A stretch of DNA of 8,969 nucleotides, taken from the NCBI GenBank assembly GCA_021772595.1, contig JAJFLS010000785.1, positions 1 through 8,969 of the forward strand, in the 5' to 3' direction. This DNA is from Opitutales bacterium (GTDB lineage: Bacteria > Verrucomicrobiota > Verrucomicrobiia > Opitutales > Opitutaceae). The position numbers and the translations under genes were made by a program. The notes under the pieces are model-generated. The model made no database searches and had not been told where the DNA came from. It saw only the letters and a program-made list of their open reading frames with translations. This document shows positions 1 through 5,204 of the stretch, one piece after another (positions within the stretch are counted from its first letter, which is position 1; each line of letters begins with the position of its first letter).

Positions 1-1044
1 AATTGGTCGACGTTCGATCCGGCTTGGGCTCCGTTTGTTGAGATTATCTCGATGCATGGCTGCTCGGAGGAAAACGAGAACACGCGTCCGTTTCTTCACT
101 CGATGGGAGGGTCGGATTGGGAAAGTACGGTTCAGTATGGATTGAGCCAGGGGCATGTATTCGGATTTTCGGGTCACACGGATCATCACAGCGCTCATCC
201 GGGGAGTTATGGCCATGGCGTGACGGGTCTGTGGGCGGAAGGTCGCGATCGGGAATCGATTTGGAAAGCGTTGAATGAGCGGAGAAGCTATGCCCTAACA
301 GGCGACCGAATCGATCTGAAGTTTTCATTGAATGGGCAAGCGATGGGTTCGCTAATGCCGGTGACGAAGGAGCGAAGGTTGGAGATCGATGTGAAGGCTG
401 GGGGAGCGATCGATTCGGTCGATGTCATCAAGAACAATCAATTGCACCGACGCTTTTCGCAGCTCGATATCGTTTCGAGTGAAAGAGGCGAACGAATCCG
501 CACGCTCATCTATCTTGAGTTGGGATGGGGGGAGAGGAATAGAGTGGTCGACTGGGATGTGGAGTTGGAGTTATCGGAAGGGCGTATTGTGCGTGTGGAG
601 CCGCGGTTTCGTGGACGCGAGGTGGTTTCTCCGGTGGAAGGGGACAGCGATGAAGAAAGAGGATTTTATGAGTCGAATTGGTCTCAGGTGGATGATCGGG
701 CGGTGAGTTTTAAGACGGTGACTCGAAGCAATCCGAACAACGCGACGAACGCGTCGCAGGGAATGTGTCTGGAAGTTGATATGCCCGAGGGTGCTAATGT
801 GTGGGCTCGGTTGAACGGTGAGCGGGTGGAAATTCCTTTGCGTAGGCTAATCGACGGAGCTCGCACGGGGCATCTGGGAGGGATTGATTCACCGGCATTT
901 CGATTTCATCGGGCCCCGTTGCCGCATGAATTCAATTGGTCATTGGAATTTGAGGACACGGGAAGTGGGGAAGACTTTTATTATGTAAGGGTGAGGCAGA
1001 AGAACGACCAGTGGGCCTGGAGCTCGCCGGTGTTTTTGAGGTAG
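1..1044 (+). CDS. DUF3604 / PHP-like metal-dependent hydrolase, C-terminal part (left-truncated)
   Basis: The frame is open from base 1 and ends at a TAG at 1042-1044, leaving 347 residues; the true start lies left of the window. The in-frame ATG at 52 is probably internal, because residues 1-17 (ending FVEIIS) continue the conserved block. The visible part has a strand resembling the family's VEI-S-HG segment (residues 13-20), a histidine-rich GHTDHHSAHPGSYG motif (58-71) that probably binds metal, and an IWKALNERRSYALTGDRI block (87-104). These are typical of DUF3604 proteins, which are distantly PHP-like phosphoesterases of unknown substrate. The remaining 240 or so residues look like beta-rich accessory sequence, ending in a Trp-rich YYVRVRQ...W-W-SPVFLR tail typical of this family. 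No signal peptide can be judged because the N-terminus is missing. The gene converges on the oxidoreductase at 1636-2898. Family assignment is fairly secure; the biochemical role is unknown. Confidence 0.78.
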   Translation, partial: NWSTFDPAWAPFVEIISMHGCSEENENTRPFLHSMGGSDWESTVQYGLSQGHVFGFSGHTDHHSAHPGSYGHGVTGLWAEGRDRESIWKALNERRSYALTGDRIDLKFSLNGQAMGSLMPVTKERRLEIDVKAGGAIDSVDVIKNNQLHRRFSQLDIVSSERGERIRTLIYLELGWGERNRVVDWDVELELSEGRIVRVEPRFRGREVVSPVEGDSDEERGFYESNWSQVDDRAVSFKTVTRSNPNNATNASQGMCLEVDMPEGANVWARLNGERVEIPLRRLIDGARTGHLGGIDSPAFRFHRAPLPHEFNWSLEFEDTGSGEDFYYVRVRQKNDQWAWSSPVFLR

Positions 1045-1055
1045 GGATTGGAACC

Positions 1056-1085
1056 GCGAATGGATGCGAATTTTCGCGAATGGAT
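1056..1085. repeat. Three 10-bp tandem units with GCGAAT core
   Basis: GCGAATGGAT, GCGAATTTTC and GCGAATGGAT follow each other with exact 10-bp spacing just after the DUF3604 stop codon. The outer two units are identical. Similar CCGCGAATGGA...CGCGAAT strings occur, from memory, as dispersed intergenic repeats in several environmental bacteria. The function is unknown. Confidence 0.65.
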
Positions 1086-1089
1086 TTTG

Positions 1090-1135
1090 AGGTAGGGACC
1101 GACTGCTAGGCGGTCCGCATATGCGTGAACTTAAT
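1090..1135 (+). repeat. Left copy of the 46-bp GTAGGGA repeat
   Basis: The GTAG head is at 1093-1096. Immediately after it, GGACCG (1096-1101) can pair with CGGTCC (1111-1116) around a 9-nt loop, the head-plus-hairpin form of a REP sequence. It is followed by the perfect 10-bp palindrome CGCATATGCG (1116-1125). The inverted partner is at 1585-1630. Confidence 0.7.
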
Positions 1136-1221
1136 GAATTTCTAGAAATGCAGAGGAATTAATTGGCCGCAAAAAGGCGCATAAAACGCAAAACCGATCT
1201 CGTTGGATTGGTGTCTGCAGA

Positions 1222-1243
1222 GAATCCTATTTGGCGAGGATTC
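1222..1243. repeat. 7-bp stem hairpin
   Basis: GAATCCT (1222-1228) pairs with AGGATTC (1237-1243) around an 8-nt loop. No T-tract follows, so it is unlikely to be an intrinsic terminator. It lies within the repeat-filled gap. Confidence 0.45.
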
Positions 1244-1296
1244 GTCACGGTGTAGCGAAGCGAAGACGGAAGGAGCCATCCGGCGAAGCGGTGACG
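1243..1296. repeat. Imperfect palindrome with CGTCAC/GTGACG ends and CGAAGCG repeats
   Basis: CGTCAC (1243-1248) is complementary to GTGACG (1291-1296). A CGAAGCG heptamer occurs near each end, and a GTAGCGAAGCGAAGACGG string begins at 1252. It may be one more dispersed repeat of the GTAG-headed kind, but its internal pairing is weak. Confidence 0.35.
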
Positions 1297-1465
1297 GTTT
1301 ATTCTCTTTGAGTTCCACGCCCTCCTTGCTCAGGGTATCCCTCATTCTGATTTTTGTGCCTCTTGTGCTTTTTTGCGGCTAAAGCAGATCCTATTTAATT
1401 GAGTTGACGCTCATACGCTCAGCGGAACGGTCTGTGCTGGGTGAGGGTTGAGCTTCTTACGCGGT

Positions 1466-1487
1466 GCGTCGCGAGCGACGACCCTAC
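1466..1487 (-). repeat. Solo GTAG-headed REP-like hairpin (GTAGGGTCG type)
   Basis: Read on the minus strand, the head GTAGGG (1487-1482) is followed by CGTCG (1480-1476), a CTCG loop and CGACG (1471-1467). The form, a GTAG tetranucleotide 5' of a short GC-rich hairpin, matches REP sequences recognised by RAYT transposases in other bacteria. It lies 18 bp from the REPIN at 1505. Confidence 0.6.
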
Positions 1488-1504
1488 GATACTGGATTTT
1501 CAAA

Positions 1505-1562
1505 TGTAGGAGCCTGCTTGCAGGCGATACGTTGGATTATCGCCTGCAAGCAGGCTCCTACA
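1505..1562. repeat. REPIN-like perfect inverted repeat, type A, copy 1
   Basis: Two perfect 25-bp arms (1505-1529 and 1538-1562) flank an 8-nt loop CGTTGGAT. Each arm is itself a REP: a GTAGGA head at the outer edge, then GCCTGC TT GCAGGC, which forms its own 6-bp stem. A second copy at 4390-4447 differs by a single loop base. The near identity suggests recent spread or conversion. In RNA from either strand it could form a long RNase III-like duplex. Confidence 0.85.
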
Positions 1563-1584
1563 ATTGGCGAACCGTCGGATTCAG

Positions 1585-1630
1585 ATTAAATTCACGCGTA
1601 TGCGGACCGCCTGGCAGTCCTTCCCTACCT
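1585..1630 (-). repeat. Right copy of the 46-bp GTAGGGA repeat
   Basis: This is the inverted partner of 1090-1135 (41/46 identical). Read on the minus strand, the GTAG head is at 1627-1624 and GGACTG (1620-1615) pairs with CGGTCC (1610-1605) with one T-G wobble. It begins 5 bp beyond the stop codon of the oxidoreductase gene and so lies at the start of that gene's 3' untranslated region. Confidence 0.7.
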
Positions 1631-1635
1631 TGCGG

Positions 1636-2898
1636 CTATATTTCTACAAATCGTTTTTCGCGGTAGGAGGTGTTTCCGTAGTGGGCGACGGCGGCGGCTT
1701 GGACGGCGGCTTCTACGTTGTCGGCGGGATCGCGGTTTTCGCGGATGGCGGTTAGCCAATCGCTTAAGTGGAGGGTCGCTCCTTTGTAGTCGGAATAGAA
1801 ATCGGCTCCGATTGGGCCAGTGCCGGAGATCATGGACTCGCTTACGGGAGCGAGTGGTTCGCTATTCGATTTTTGAGGAGTTACTTCGTAACGACCGCGG
1901 TCGAAGTAGATGGTGGCGTCGGTTCCCATGATGCTTACGGATGCCTTGTGGAGGTTATTGCTCCATGAGCTGACATAGGCCATCTGCATATCCAATTCTG
2001 GATACTCCATAATGCAGTTAGTGATGTCGGGCGTTTCCATGTCTCCTTTTCTCCCGTATTTCCCGCCCGACATAACGACTTGGCTGGGGAACGGCAAATC
2101 GAGCAGCCAGTTTGTGGCGTCGAGCCAGTGGACCATCAGGTCGCCGAGAGGGCCGTTGCCGAAATCCCAGATCCAACGCCATTGGCGCATGCGAAACGGA
2201 TCGAAGGGCTGGTCGGGAGCGTTGCCGAGGAAGCGTTTCCAGTCGACTTGATCTTCGGTAATTCGAAAGTTGGGCTGCGTGTAAGGCATGGTGTTGCGGC
2301 ACCATTGCATGTGAACGCGGGTGATCTTTCCGATGTCGATTTCGCCGGATTGTAGTTTTTGTTTGAGCACGATAAGGTGCGGCATGTTTCGTTGCTGGGC
2401 GCCGACTTGGATGATTCGTCCAGTTCGTTTTTTCGCTTCGATGAGGCGAGGGCCTTCTTCTAGTTTGTGGGTGACGGGTTTTTCGACGTAGACGTCTTTG
2501 CCCGCTTCGATGGCATCGATCGTGATCGGCGTGTGCCAGTGGTCGGGTGTGGCGATGATGACGGCGTCGATGTCTTTTTGCTCGAGGAGGGCGCGATGGT
2601 CTTTGGTCTGAAAAACGTCGCGGTCGCGTCCGCCGACTGTTACGTGGGTGGATCGCAGAAAATCGTCGTAGACATCGCAGACGGCTACGATTTTTGCGCC
2701 GGGAATGGGAGCGAGGCCAGTTACAAGAGCGTTGCGCATTCGCCCGCCGCAGCCGATGAGGCCGATGTTGATGGTTTCGTTTTTCGCGAAGCCTTGGGCG
2801 GTCGCGGTGTAGCCGCCGAGGGTCATTCCCGCTGCTCCTAGTCCGAGGAGTTTCATGGCTTCGCGGCGGGTCATTTTGTGGGAAGGGGATTGGGGCAT
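1636..2898 (-). CDS. Gfo/Idh/MocA family NAD(P)-dependent oxidoreductase with Tat signal
   Basis: The 420-residue protein starts with a twin-arginine signal: TRREAMK at residues 10-16, then a Gly/Ala-rich hydrophobic stretch to about residue 34 ending in an AxA-like region. It is therefore probably exported folded to the periplasm with its cofactor. The Rossmann domain shows GLIGCGGRM (46-54) for NAD(P) binding, a TPDHWH motif (117-122) and the family hallmark EKPVTH (139-144, catalytic Lys140). The C-terminal domain has GPLGDLMVHWLDATNWLL (249-266) with probable active-site residues Asp253 and His257. Length and architecture are normal for exported members common in Verrucomicrobiota and Planctomycetota, which act on sugars or related polyols; the substrate is not evident. 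The start at 2898 is preferred because it keeps the whole signal, but Met9 (2874) is possible; neither has a Shine-Dalgarno site. The gene is convergent with DUF3604 and lies 209 bp downstream of the dehydrogenase gene. Confidence 0.9.
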   Translation of the reverse strand: MPQSPSHKMTRREAMKLLGLGAAGMTLGGYTATAQGFAKNETINIGLIGCGGRMRNALVTGLAPIPGAKIVAVCDVYDDFLRSTHVTVGGRDRDVFQTKDHRALLEQKDIDAVIIATPDHWHTPITIDAIEAGKDVYVEKPVTHKLEEGPRLIEAKKRTGRIIQVGAQQRNMPHLIVLKQKLQSGEIDIGKITRVHMQWCRNTMPYTQPNFRITEDQVDWKRFLGNAPDQPFDPFRMRQWRWIWDFGNGPLGDLMVHWLDATNWLLDLPFPSQVVMSGGKYGRKGDMETPDITNCIMEYPELDMQMAYVSSWSNNLHKASVSIMGTDATIYFDRGRYEVTPQKSNSEPLAPVSESMISGTGPIGADFYSDYKGATLHLSDWLTAIRENRDPADNVEAAVQAAAVAHYGNTSYREKRFVEI

Positions 2899-2947
2899 GG
2901 TGATTTGGGGGTGTGACGCGGTGACGGGGTGTTTTGGACGCGAGGCG

Positions 2948-2975
2948 ATTATGATGGGGATTGGGTTGAAGTCTA
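2948..2975 (-). promoter_or_regulatory. Candidate sigma70-type promoter for the oxidoreductase gene
   Basis: On the minus strand TAGACT (2975-2970, 4/6 match to the -35 consensus) and CATAAT (2953-2948, 5/6 match to the -10 consensus) are separated by 16 bp. This predicts a leader of about 40 nt before the ATG at 2898. It lies in the repeat-free part of the gap. It is a motif match only. Confidence 0.35.
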
Positions 2976-2994
2976 TCTCATTTGGATGGGGGAG

Positions 2995-3063
2995 GTAGGG
3001 TTGCTTTCCCTTGAGCAGCCGAGAATGGGTGAGTTGCGGCTGCTTAGGGATAAGCAGCCCTAT
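2995..3063. repeat. Degenerate REPIN-like inverted pair (GTAGGGTTGC type)
   Basis: Bases 2995-3021 match the reverse complement of 3037-3063 at 21 of 27 positions, with a 15-nt spacer. The left arm has a GTAGGG head at the outer edge; the right arm head has decayed to ATAGGG. Within the right arm, GGCTGCTTA (3038-3046) and TAAGCAGCC (3051-3059) form a perfect 9-bp stem with a GGGA loop. The divergence between arms suggests an older insertion than the type A copies. Confidence 0.7.
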
Positions 3064-3071
3064 CTTGGGGT

Positions 3072-3099
3072 TGTCGGAACGTCGCAGACGTTCCGATAC
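3072..3099 (-). repeat. Hairpin just past the dehydrogenase stop codon (GTATCGG head)
   Basis: TCGGAACGTC (3074-3083) and GACGTTCCGA (3087-3096) form a perfect 10-bp stem with a GCA loop. Read on the minus strand it begins GTATCGG 8 bp after the stop codon of the gene ending at 3108, so the head differs from GTAG by one base. The strand downstream reads CAACCCC with no T-run, so it is not a classical terminator. It may still protect the mRNA 3' end. Confidence 0.6.
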
Positions 3100-3107
3100 G
3101 AGAATGG

Positions 3108-4265
3108 CTAGGCTAGGGCGTCTTGGAGGATTTCGCGGAGGTCCGCGGGGGCGAGGTCGATGGGGTTTCCTTGGATGCTGCTGGAGCGGGCGGCTTTTTC
3201 GGAGGCTTCGGAGATGTGGGCTTCTATGAATCCGAGTTCGGCGAGTGGCTTGAGCGGAAGTTCGTCAATGAGGCCTTCTAGCCATGCGAGGGCGTAGTTG
3301 CTTTTTGCGGACGGGTTGCCCGTGACGAGGCGAGCGATCTCATCGAATTTATCGACGGAGTCATTGGTAGATTCGCGTCGCGAAACGATTTCGAGATTAG
3401 CGCGAAAAGCTGGCAGGAGCAGACAGGCGCAAAGCGCGCCGTGCGGGGCGTCGATCATTCCTCCTATCGTGCCTGCCAATCCGTGGACGGCGCCGAGCTT
3501 TGAATTGGCTAAAGCGATTCCGCTGCAGAGGCTGGCGACGCACATGTCCGACTTGGCTTCTCGGTCGAGATCTGCGCCGCACGCGGTTTTGAGGGATCGG
3601 GAGGCTCGCTTGATCCCTTCGGTCGCGAGCGCGTCGGTGAGCGGATTGGCTTGTTTGCAGAGAAAGGCTTCGATGCATTGGACGAGCGCGTCCATGCCGG
3701 TGTAGGCCGCCAGTTCGGGAGGTAGTTGAAATGTGAGTTCGGGATCCACTACTGCCCAGCGAGGGAGCATGTGCGGGCTGCGCAAGCTGACTTTGACGCC
3801 CGCTTCGGGGACGCCGATTACGCTGTTGCGAGTAACTTCGGCGCCGGTTCCCGCTGTCGTTGGAATTGCCATACAGGGAGTTGAAGGGTAGGCGAGCGGT
3901 CGGCCTTTCCCGACGACTTCCAAGTACTCCATGAGGTCGCCTTGATTGTGGATCAGGGCGGCGACCGCTTTTCCTGCATCGATGGCGCTGCCGCCTCCGA
4001 TTGCGATGACGGCCTTTGGCTCGAAGGCGCGGGCGGACTGGACGGCGTCGTTCAGGCTGTCGACGGTCGGTTCTTTGTCGATGGAATGCGATTCGAGTTG
4101 GGCGCCGTTTTTTTCTAGGAGATCGAGGATGGGTTTGTGTCGGCTCGGGTTCGAGCCGGTGACGACGAATGCACGATCGGTTCCGCGAGGGAGTAGGCTC
4201 GAGATGGTTCGCGAAATCCCATTTCCGAAATGGATCGTGTTAGCGGTTGCGAATGAGAACTCCAT
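3108..4265 (-). CDS. Iron-containing alcohol dehydrogenase-like protein (group III ADH superfamily)
   Basis: The 385-residue length is normal for Fe-ADHs. The N-terminal nucleotide-binding domain shows FGNG (13-16), a V-T-G-S strand end (35-38), the GGGSAIDAGKA motif (90-100) that contacts the NAD(P) phosphates, and PTTAGTGAEVT (135-145). The helical C-terminal domain should hold the metal ligands. By alignment from memory with E. coli FucO (Asp196, His200, His263, His277), the matching residues are Asp192, Gln196, His261 and His275. The second ligand is thus Gln instead of His, and the FucO His267 position is Gly265. I recall related Fe-ADH-like sequences with D-A-L-T-Q and VHGLAG-IGG-DAPHG, so this may mark a subfamily and not an inactive protein. 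The role is probably NAD(P)-linked alcohol or aldehyde interconversion in the cytoplasm; no signal peptide is present. There is no Shine-Dalgarno site before the ATG. Confidence 0.88.
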   Translation of the reverse strand: MEFSFATANTIHFGNGISRTISSLLPRGTDRAFVVTGSNPSRHKPILDLLEKNGAQLESHSIDKEPTVDSLNDAVQSARAFEPKAVIAIGGGSAIDAGKAVAALIHNQGDLMEYLEVVGKGRPLAYPSTPCMAIPTTAGTGAEVTRNSVIGVPEAGVKVSLRSPHMLPRWAVVDPELTFQLPPELAAYTGMDALVQCIEAFLCKQANPLTDALATEGIKRASRSLKTACGADLDREAKSDMCVASLCSGIALANSKLGAVHGLAGTIGGMIDAPHGALCACLLLPAFRANLEIVSRRESTNDSVDKFDEIARLVTGNPSAKSNYALAWLEGLIDELPLKPLAELGFIEAHISEASEKAARSSSIQGNPIDLAPADLREILQDALA

Positions 4266-4339
4266 TGGGGAGGAGGGAATATCCGATTGGGAGAGTTGGC
4301 AATAGTGGATGGGGGCGGGAGAAGTAAAGTTGAAGGCTG

Positions 4340-4371
4340 AAAAATATGCTCAGGCTAAAGCACTGAGCTAC
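4340..4371 (-). terminator. Candidate intrinsic terminator for the HAD gene, also GTAG-headed
   Basis: On the minus strand GCTCAG (4368-4363) pairs with CTGAGC (4353-4348), with a small GC pair inside the loop region, and is followed by ATATTTTT (4347-4340). This is the only hairpin followed by a T-tract found in the intergenic regions, and it points the right way for the HAD gene. Its 5' side also reads GTAGCT from 4371, so it may be a REP-like repeat that works as a terminator. The stem is short, so termination could be partial. Confidence 0.5.
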
Positions 4372-4389
4372 GGGGGAGAGGTGTTGATT

Positions 4390-4447
4390 TGTAGGAGCCT
4401 GCTTGCAGGCGATACGTTGGACTATCGCCTGCAAGCAGGCTCCTACA
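4390..4447. repeat. REPIN-like perfect inverted repeat, type A, copy 2
   Basis: Perfect 25-bp arms (4390-4414 and 4423-4447) flank the loop CGTTGGAC. Together with the following CAATTG, bases 4390-4451 match 1505-1566 at 61 of 62 positions. It lies 5 bp beyond the HAD stop codon, so its duplex would form at the start of that mRNA's 3' region, upstream of the candidate terminator. Confidence 0.85.
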
Positions 4448-4452
4448 ATTGA

Positions 4453-5109
4453 TTAAGCGAACCAATCTGGGAAAAGGCTCGGGCCTTGTTCTAGCGATTC
4501 CCAGGTTTGGTGGGCTAGGTTGCGGCTCTCGTCGTCGTGAATCGCTAGGTCGGGCACGAGGATCACGTGGGCTCCGGCGGCGGCAGCGGCGATGACGCCT
4601 AGTCTAGAATCTTCGAACGCGATGCATCGCTCGGGAGCTACCTCCATTTTTTGGGCGGCGGTCAGGAAAATTTCTGGATGTGGCTTGCCTTGGCTGACTT
4701 GGTCCCCACTCGCGATGGTGTGAAATTTCGGGAGCAGGCCGTGGTGTCCGAGTTTCCGTTGGGCGAGTTTCTGATTGGATGAGGTGGCCACGCTTTGCGG
4801 AATATCGTTCATAGCGAGCCACTCGATGCAGGCCTCGGCGCCGGTTTTAAGAGGGACGCCATGTTTTATCTTTTCGTGGTAAATGTCGTTGGCGAGGCCG
4901 ACTAGTTGAGGCACATCGACTTGGTGGCCGATGAGTTCCTGGAGTTTGTTGCGGAAACTTTCCACGTTCATGCCGATGATTTCGAGAAAGACGTCATCGT
5001 CGATCTCGGCTTGGATCTCCAGGGTCGCTTCTTTCCACGACTCGTGCGAAACGCGCTCCGTGTCGATGAGCAGGCCGTCCATGTCCCAAATTACCGCTTC
5101 GAATTTCAC
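4453..5109 (-). CDS. HAD-superfamily subfamily IA hydrolase, beta-phosphoglucomutase-like
   Basis: With the GTG start at 5109 the protein has 218 residues, the usual size for this group. All four HAD motifs are present: DMDGLLIDT (9-17, nucleophile Asp9 and acid/base Asp11), ATSSN (108-112, Ser110), Lys142 in QGKPHPEIF, and ED (166-167) in FEDSRLG. The helical cap lies between motifs I and II (about residues 18-90). The position of the beta-phosphoglucomutase cap histidine (His20 of the Lactococcus enzyme) appears to be Ser21, with a His one residue later, so I favour a sugar-phosphate phosphatase but cannot exclude mutase activity. The frame remains open upstream to an ATG at 5214, but this would overlap the divergent gene, and the added residues resemble no HAD sequence. 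The motif-proximal GTG is preferred, with only a weak AAG before it. The protein is cytoplasmic. Confidence 0.85.
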   Translation of the reverse strand: MKFEAVIWDMDGLLIDTERVSHESWKEATLEIQAEIDDDVFLEIIGMNVESFRNKLQELIGHQVDVPQLVGLANDIYHEKIKHGVPLKTGAEACIEWLAMNDIPQSVATSSNQKLAQRKLGHHGLLPKFHTIASGDQVSQGKPHPEIFLTAAQKMEVAPERCIAFEDSRLGVIAAAAAGAHVILVPDLAIHDDESRNLAHQTWESLEQGPSLFPDWFA

Positions 5110-5204
5110 CTTACGAGTTGGTCGGGAAAATCGGTAGATGTTGCAACCGTTAACGTGACTTGTTGCAGGAAAATCGATTTTGCGCGATACAAGGGTCGTA
5201 TTGC
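5110..5204. promoter_or_regulatory. Divergent promoter region with clustered palindromes
   Basis: This 95-bp gap between divergent start codons must hold both promoters. It contains two abutting 8-bp palindromes, GTTGCAAC (5140-5147) and CGTTAACG (5148-5155), an inverted pair TGCAAC-N14-GTTGCA (5142-5147 and 5162-5167) and the 12-bp palindrome AAAATCGATTTT (5170-5181). Any of these could be a regulator-binding site. No convincing -35/-10 pair was found for either direction. It is the only gene gap here without a GTAG-headed hairpin. Confidence 0.45.
5191..5195 (+). promoter_or_regulatory. Shine-Dalgarno site deciding the DUF748 start
   Basis: AAGGG lies 9 nt before the ATG at 5205. It favours this start over the in-frame TTG at 5160, which would add 15 residues before the basic N-terminus and has no comparable site. 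Confidence 0.6.

Larger units (their letters stand above)
1166..1379. repeat. Inner imperfect inverted repeat with GCCGCAAAAA ends
   Basis: Bases 1166-1193 match the reverse complement of 1352-1379 at 21 of 28 positions, starting with an identical GCCGCAAAAA. Both arms are runs of CGCAAAA/GCACAA-like units. Such strings are, from memory, frequent dispersed intergenic repeats in environmental bacteria. The repeat is nested inside the 46-bp repeats, so the whole region could fold into a long bent hairpin. Function unknown. Confidence 0.55.
1090..1630. mobile_element. MITE-like composite element bounded by 46-bp imperfect inverted repeats
   Basis: Bases 1090-1135 and the reverse complement of 1585-1630 align without gaps over 46 positions with 5 mismatches (41/46). 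Both ends begin AGGTAGGGA and share AGGCGGTCCGCATA and GCGTGAA cores. The block is about 541 bp, encodes no plausible protein and carries further palindromes inside. No clear target-site duplication is visible: the left flank ends ATTTTG and the right flank begins TGCGGC. This could be a non-autonomous transposable unit, or simply two copies of one GTAG-headed repeat inserted in opposite orientations with other repeats piled between them. The right end stops 5 bp short of the oxidoreductase stop codon. Confidence 0.5.
1045..1635. other. Convergent 591-bp intergenic region made of nested repeats, no credible gene
   Basis: This gap lies between two converging stop codons, so it needs no promoter for a neighbour. 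From left to right it holds a 10-bp-period repeat (1056-1085), the left 46-bp inverted repeat (1090-1135), an inner imperfect inverted repeat (1166-1193 with 1352-1379), smaller hairpins (1222-1243 and 1243-1296), a solo GTAG hairpin (1466-1487), a perfect 25-bp inverted repeat (1505-1562) and the right 46-bp inverted repeat (1585-1630). Short open frames here (for example minus 1345-1142 and plus 1448-1666) run through the palindromes and look spurious. No hairpin followed by a T-tract was found that would clearly terminate either gene. Confidence 0.8.

Noticed and set aside
1142..1345. Minus-strand 67-residue open frame in the convergent gap
   Set aside because: It runs through palindromic repeat DNA and has no ribosome-binding site or recognisable domain; the protein looks like translated repeat.
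1448..1666. Plus-strand 72-residue open frame
   Set aside because: It crosses the solo hairpin, the whole REPIN and the right 46-bp repeat and enters the 3' end of the oxidoreductase gene, so it is a by-product of the repeats.
2467..2841. Plus-strand 124-residue frame opposite the oxidoreductase
   Set aside because: It is antisense to a gene with clear Gfo/Idh/MocA motifs and has low-complexity composition.
1505..4447. CRISPR array from the repeated 58-bp units
   Set aside because: Only two copies, 2.9 kb apart, each a self-complementary pair in a different gap; there are no regular spacers.
5164..5191. Promoter TTGCAG-N16-GATACA for the DUF748 gene
   Set aside because: The -10 match is only 3/6, and transcription would begin almost at the Shine-Dalgarno site.
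5160..5204. TTG start extending DUF748 by 15 residues
   Set aside because: The ATG at 5205 has an AAGGG site at proper spacing and directly precedes the basic N-terminus and membrane segment.
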